From: Limnomonas spitsbergensis
Lineage: Eukaryota; Chlorophyta; Chlorophyceae; Chlamydomonadales
Assembly (NCBI GenBank): GCA_037349105.1
Contig: JAYJMM010000120.1
Coordinates: forward strand, 930,001 to 994,000
DNA length: 64,000 nucleotides
Direction of reading: 5' to 3'
Shown: positions 59,451-64,000 of the stretch, in pieces
Layout of the letters: each line of letters begins with the position of its first letter
Numbering within the stretch: the stretch's first letter is position 1
The notes under the pieces: model-generated
Seen by the model: the letters and a program-made list of their open reading frames with translations, nothing else
Told to the model about the DNA's origin: nothing
The model's database searches: none
Program-made: the position numbers and the translations under genes

Positions 59451-62400
59451 ATGTCTCTTTCGGCCTCGATTTTCAGAAGAGGTGGCCCAAAGAAAGAACT
59501 TCTTAATGGAGGGGTTGCTGCCGCAAGTGAGGGATGTGCTGTCGACGACAATGACGAAGAGCCGCTGGTCACGATTCAGGAGATGCGAGAAGTGATATCC
59601 ACCCCTCGGTCAGGGTGAGTGTTGATGTCATACCCTTGCATGGAGAGCAAGGGCATGCTCCAATGTTATGCTTGTTTTGCTTTCTAAACCACGTCAGGAA
59701 CACTGGAGCTCTGGCTACCAGGATTTATTTGTTTAAATATGCAGCACAGGAATATGATTAGACAAACGACTATGTATCTTTTGCAGGAAGGACTATTCTG
59801 CTGCCATTTGGCGGCCTGAGATGAGAGCAGCTGAGCTCGTCAAGATCAGGAAGGGAACGGCACAGGCTAATGGTGGGTTTCGAGTGAATCAACCTGAAGC
59901 CTGTGCCTTCATGACCATACGAACAAGATCTTAACACAGACAGGAACCCTCCATCTCCTCAGGTTTCTCATTCAGGAAAAAACCCTACCTTCACATTGAG
60001 GAGGCCATGTGAGTACCTGCACTCCAGCAGGGGAAATTTCAATGCCATGCATAAGTGCTACCTGGTCAGACTTGAACCAACGGGTATGAAACGCTCCACT
60101 TGATGCCGTGATGGAATATATTGTGTGTGCAGATTCTTGGTCGACCGAGGGGACCTGATGTTCTTTGTCGAGGTCCAGGGTCAGCAACGGCTGCTATCAG
60201 TGCAGGAGGGCTACGACCTCATGGTGGGTTGGAAGCTCCCAACCCCTGTGAACATCACCGGCAAGGCCTAACAAGTGTTTACCTGTGTTACCTGTCAGTC
60301 AGTGGTGCGCTGATTCAAACTGAAGAACTGACTCACTCACACTGGCTCTGCTTGTTGCCCAGGTGGCTTGCGGCGTCACGATGGAGCGGTACATTGTGTA
60401 CTGCCACCTCACACGCAGCGGCTACCTTATCATGAGGTACAGTCAAGCTGCGGTACCAACCTAGACGGGTGTGGCCTTTGACCTGACCGTGCGGTCGTGT
60501 CCCACCTGGTCTAAAACTAGCCCACAGTTGACAGGCATGCCCATGAATTAGGCCATCAGGCTGTACCCCTCTTGCCCTTGAACCTGACCTCCAGTTGACA
60601 GGAATGCCCTTGAAGCTCCCCCCCGCCAAATTTGGGGAATCAGGCTTGCAGTGGTGCTTTTACGCAGGCACCCGAGCCAGTGGATACTTGAGGCAGGGGA
60701 GTCCCCTCAGGAGATCTGGCGAGGGTGGGCGTCCATCCCGGGAGATCCCGATGCCCCCTCTCATGCTCCAGCAGCCGCAGTCCCAGGCGCAGTCTCCAGC
60801 CCGTCGGGACAGGCCGCCGGAGGAGCATCCAGCCTGGGGGGGCAGACGCAGGGAGGCCAAGTTGACTTGCAGCAGCACAGGCGCAAGGTGTACCCTTCCG
60901 GCCACACGCCGGAGCCTTCAGCAAATCAGGAAGGCGGGGCACCCGCCGGCTTGGTGGAACCCCAGCAAGGCGGATCGATGCAAGAAGCAGCGAGCCTGAG
61001 TGCGCTGGATGCAGCGGACGGGGAGGCGCACAGGCGGTGGTATCACGCCCCTGGCCCAGAGCACCCAGGCCTACAGGGCGTGCCGGCGAGCTGGTTTGAG
61101 GAAGTGCCGAGGTGTGATGGGAGCCTCAGGTTGTATAGTAGCACAATCCGGCTGAACCTGTGCCGTATCGAGCAGTATTGTGGCACTTCGGTAGTACAAT
61201 CCAGCTGACCCTGTGCCGTATTGCGCCGTATCATGCCGTATCGTGCTACCATGGCAGCTTGTATGAATGCGGGCCTAGCTCATGTTTGGGATGTTGTTCA
61301 CAAACTTCCAAGGCCCGCTCATGCGTGGCTGGTTGTTTATGACTTGCGGAGGCTTGCCTGCAACTCCGTCCCTCAGTCCTGGTCCAGCCTTTTGTTTGGA
61401 GGTGGGCATCAATGTCCGCCGCCCATGCAGGCACGCTGTTGTGGAGTCCCCCGGGGATCTGTTACGGCGGATTCGCCCGCGCCTCAAGCCGCTGGGGAGC
61501 ATCCCGGACGGCCCGCATCTGGGCGTGCCGTCATCCAGAAGCAGACTGGTGAGGCGGGAGGCATCAGGGGGGTCCATGACCCTAAGTATGACCCTAAGCA
61601 TGACCCTAAACACGACCCTAAGCATGACTTAACACTTGCTCCTGAGCTCGTTTGCTTCACCGGGCTGTAAGGTACTTGCATGAAGGCTGTAGCGTTGCAT
61701 GCATGAAGGCTGTAATGTTGCATGCATGAAGGCTGTAATGTTGCATGCATAAAGGCTGTAACGTTGCATGCATGAAGGCTGTAAGGTTGCATGCATGAAG
61801 GTTGTAAGGTTGCATGCATGAAGGCTGTAATGTTGCATGCATAAAGGCTGTAACGTTGCATGCATGAAGGCTGTAAGGTTGAAACCCTAAACCCTAAACC
61901 CTTAACCCTCTCTTTCCAGGTCTTTGACGTATATAAGCCTGGGTCTAAGGTGGCACGTTCAAAAAGACAGTTCCCGGAGCCCATGTACCATTTGGCGCTA
62001 TGCATCGGCAAGCCTCCCAGCCCGCAGGTGAGGTCACACTCCCTCCAGGCCCGAGTGCAAGCAGGGTGTTTCCTCTGGTCAAGATGAGCCACCGTTTGAG
62101 TAATCGGCATTGGCGTGGTGGGCTCCTTGGACTTAGGCTCATCCTTGAACGTTCCTCTCTGCCTGTTTTATTCTTCCGTTGTTTGGTGCATTATGGTTTG
62201 TTGCAGGTTTCCCCCTGTTTGCTCTGTCTGGCCCCTTCGAAAACGGCTTTGGGTGGTGGTGTAACCTTTGTTACAACCTTCAACAGCAGTGCAAATCTGC
62301 TCATGTTTACCTCATGGCTATGTGTAGTGTTCACGAGATCACCTCCTTGTGACTTGTTACAGGAGCTTCGAGATGCTGAAGACCATGGCAAGGCTGCTGG

Positions 62401-62491
62401 AAGGCAGGTGCCTGTCATGTGGGCAAGTGTGGATAACACGATCATTAGTTTTTTCCAGATAGGCCGTGTAGATTTACTGCCACTGCTTTAA
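59451..62491 (+). CDS. SEN54: tRNA-splicing endonuclease subunit Sen54
   Basis: Sen54 is the non-catalytic subunit of the nuclear tRNA-intron endonuclease, working with Sen2, Sen34 and Sen15. Exons I can fix: 59,451-59,614; 59,787-59,872; 59,963-60,008; 60,133-60,223; 60,363-60,436; 60,668 to about 61,111; 61,920-62,027; 62,363-62,491. The Sen54 N-terminal domain is clear: RAAELVKIRKGTAQANG, GFSFRKKPYLHIEEA, FLVDRGDLMFFVEV, LSVQEGYDLM, MERYIVYCHLTRSGYLIMR. The C-terminal nuclease-like fold is also clear: VFDVYKPGSKVARSKRQFPE, then PVMWASVDNTIISFFQIG. The acidic middle exon is long and Gln/Gly-rich, and its 3' end and any exon between 61,111 and 61,919 are unresolved. The start ATG precedes a basic stretch and a phase-correct donor. 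Confidence 0.88.
61137..61250. repeat. about 64-bp tandem duplication in SEN54
   Basis: TAGCACAATCCGGCTGAACC, then TGTGCCGTATCG, is followed about 64 bp later by TAGTACAATCCAGCTGACCC, then TGTGCCGTATTG. It lies at or just after the presumed end of exon 6. Confidence 0.75.
61675..61882. repeat. 23-bp minisatellite in a SEN54 intron, about 9 copies
   Basis: Unit GCATGCATGAAGGCTGTAAT plus GTT, with G/C/A variants. It ends in ACCCTAAACCCTAAACCC (61,883-61,901) and then the CTCTTTCCAG acceptor of the exon at 61,920. Confidence 0.9.
62207..62285 (+). mobile_element. short interspersed element family S2, copy 4
   Basis: GTTTCCCCCTGTTTGCTCTG, then TCTGGCCCCTTCGAAAACGG, CTTTGGGTGGTGGTGTAACC, TTTGTTACAACCTTCAAC. 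It is inside the last SEN54 intron and aligns with 33,849-33,928. Confidence 0.6.
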
Positions 62492-63123
62492 CGAGGAACA
62501 AGGCGGGTGGCAAGGATGGCATGCTGATGCCCGTTGGTTAGCTCCATCTTGGTTTATGTTTAGGACGGTGCATACCCGCTACGCCCTGCTGAACGCTCGG
62601 ACGCGTGGGGCTGGTAGGGAATGTTGAAGCTCAATTTCAGCTACCACGCACAGCCAGGACCATGGTGAAGCCATGCCACCCTTGTATGTGAGGAGGCAGG
62701 AACATTTAACCCGGCGATCCATGGTTTATGCGAGATACTGAGATCATTAAACGGTAGCATGGATTACTTCAGTAGCCTAGATGAACGTGCGATTGTTTGT
62801 GGTTTGTTTTTTATGAACGTCACATAAGCCTCATACCAGTCCAGGATGACGGGACTGCTAGCTTGAGCCTCAGTCTTGGAGGTTCGGGTGGTTAGGGTGA
62901 GGGCTTGAGTTTCAACCGTAAACCCCAAGCACGTACTAAGTGGGCTCGCACTGCACTGACAGCAGCAGCAAACCCCAAGCAGGTAATTCATTCGTGCATG
63001 GGTAAATTCCACAGCTGTAGACTCTCAAGCAGCACGTGAGGTTGTGTCAGCCGCAGGTGTTGGCAAAGGGACACACAGTGCATCGTCGGTTTGGCAGTGG
63101 AGTCAGCGGCATCCTGGTCAATA
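62492..63123. other. downstream of SEN54, nothing recognised
   Basis: Should contain the SEN54 3' UTR. No conserved domain in the short frames. A TGTAA word, the green-algal polyadenylation type, occurs at about 63,126, but its use is unproven. Confidence 0.4.
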
Positions 63124-63180
63124 ACGTGTAACCTCTGGGCCCGCTCAAAGCTCGGCCGCGTGGGCGCCCAACTGTTCAGA
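63124..63180 (-). mobile_element. LINE 3'-end fragment, reverse orientation
   Basis: On the minus strand: GAACAGTTGGGCGCCCACGC, GGCCGAGCTTTGAGCGGGCC, CAGAGGT. This matches the LINE tail near 5,010-5,060. Confidence 0.65.
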
Positions 63181-63304
63181 AGCGGCATCCTGGTGATTTC
63201 AGTTGTGTTGGGCGTTAAGCGTGATGCGTGGGGCTCACCCCAAAAGCAATTTACCACAGGTCCTGGAGATGTGCCTGAAAGCAATTTGGCTATTACCATG
63301 GGTC

Positions 63305-64000
63305 CTGGAGATGTGCCTTACCTTTCTTCTTGATGAATGTTGAGGGGTCCATAATAATACTGAATGTGGATCGTCAACGCCGGTATAAAGACGGAAATTA
63401 TGTCCATGTCTTTTCTGCCGGCAAACAAAAAAGAAAATTGCCCAGAGGCCAGCTTAAAAATTAATTAATTAATTAAGAAAAATCATACGCAAGGGGCATA
63501 TTATGATCTATGTCCAAGGTAATAGCATCAGCAAACAAAAGAGCATCCAAGCCCAGCGACCCCCACAGTGACCCCCCTCGAAGATTTATAATGAGCCGGC
63601 ACTAAAAGCAAAGCGATGCCGGAGTACCCCTTTGCCTCCAGCAGGTGAACTCTAGCTGCCAGTACTCGTGCCCTTCTCCTTGAAGGACAATGTGACGCTC
63701 AGCCTTGACAGCCAAGTGACCCACATCAACTCCACTAGGATCAACATTACCTTTATCTTCAAGACCAACCGGCCAGCCTTGGTCTACTACCGCCTAGTCA
63801 TAAACGTGAACGAGGTAGGGGGGGTGCTCTTGGATATGAGGCTCGGTAGGGCCATTACCTGGAGGGGGGGACGGTCATTTTGAATTGTCGTTGGTGAATG
63901 ACGTACGGGGAGCCTCTTGGACCTGAAGCTTGGTAGGGTCATTGCCTGGGGGGGATGAGGCATTGTCAGCTGATATCGTCAAGTTGTCCACCCATCCAAC
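63305..64000 (+). repeat. inverted duplication of 5,783-6,430 reaching the window end
   Basis: Read on the plus strand, this segment matches the reverse complement of 6,430 down to 5,783: MITE copy A remains, the next-to-last exon of the large gene, its donor, and both tandem copies of the flank that follows (CTTGGATATGAGGCTCGGTA and CTTGGACCTGAAGCTTGGTA). Homology still runs at position 64,000. Upstream of about 63,305 I see none. Confidence 0.88.
63668..63816 (+). CDS. second copy of the next-to-last exon of the large gene (partial gene or gene fragment)
   Basis: About 49 codons are intact (PFSLKDNVTLSLDSQVTHIN ... RPALVYYRLVINVNE), followed by a GTAGGG donor. Compared with 5,966-6,124 there are about a dozen base changes. 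Amino-acid changes are mostly conservative (L/F, I/V, I/L, H/Q; one G to R), and both N-glycosylation sites NST and N-I/V-T are kept. The upstream frame has a TAG just before, so an acceptor at CTCTAG|CTGCCAG is implied. Earlier exons of the gene are not seen upstream, so this may be a duplicated 3' fragment. Confidence 0.6.

Overview
The window is nuclear DNA of a eukaryote, most likely a chlorophyte green alga. The support is: an intronless, divergent histone H4/H3 pair with histone-type 3' hairpins; many TTTAGGG/CCCTAAA telomere-type heptamers inside introns; short exons with GT-AG introns; a Ser-Pro/Pro-rich spacer of the cell-wall glycoprotein type; and decayed LINE and short inverted-repeat elements. 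Species cannot be named from the sequence alone.

Layout. 1-180: possible last-exon tail of a plus-strand gene. 1,178-2,278: histone H4 (minus) and H3 (plus). 2,600-5,090: a 5'-truncated, broken LINE; 3'-end fragments of the same family lie near 0.7, 15.1 and 63.1 kb. 5,484-59,136 (minus strand): one very large gene that I could thread as about 52 exons. Intron phases agree at nearly every junction. It has about 8.6 kb of coding sequence (about 2,850 residues) in 53.7 kb. 59,451-62,491 (plus): SEN54, a tRNA-splicing endonuclease subunit, divergent from the large gene across about 314 bp. 63,305-64,000: an inverted copy of the next-to-last exon of the large gene and its flanks.

The large gene encodes a type II-looking membrane protein: a cytoplasmic N-terminus with a short coiled coil, one transmembrane helix, and an ectodomain of about 2,500 residues. 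The ectodomain has repeated fibronectin-III-like sandwiches (TPP.F ... KP..V.Y ... TY.V.L.A.D pattern), a proline-rich spacer, a cohesin-like stretch, three BIG2-like Ig domains, a Cys cluster and three final sandwiches. I recognise the domains but not a named orthologue. The cohesin plus BIG2 order recalls the animal TMEM132 family. A cell-surface adhesion or matrix role is inference.

The most unusual feature is the intron content. At least twenty introns hold tandem arrays made from the neighbouring exon/intron boundary. Each unit carries a copy of the 5' or 3' splice site, often with the first 10-40 exon bases. The arrays range from two copies to about 150 (a 38-bp satellite filling a 5.9-kb intron). 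Most long open frames in 7-9, 19-20, 24-26 and 35 kb come from these arrays and are not genes.
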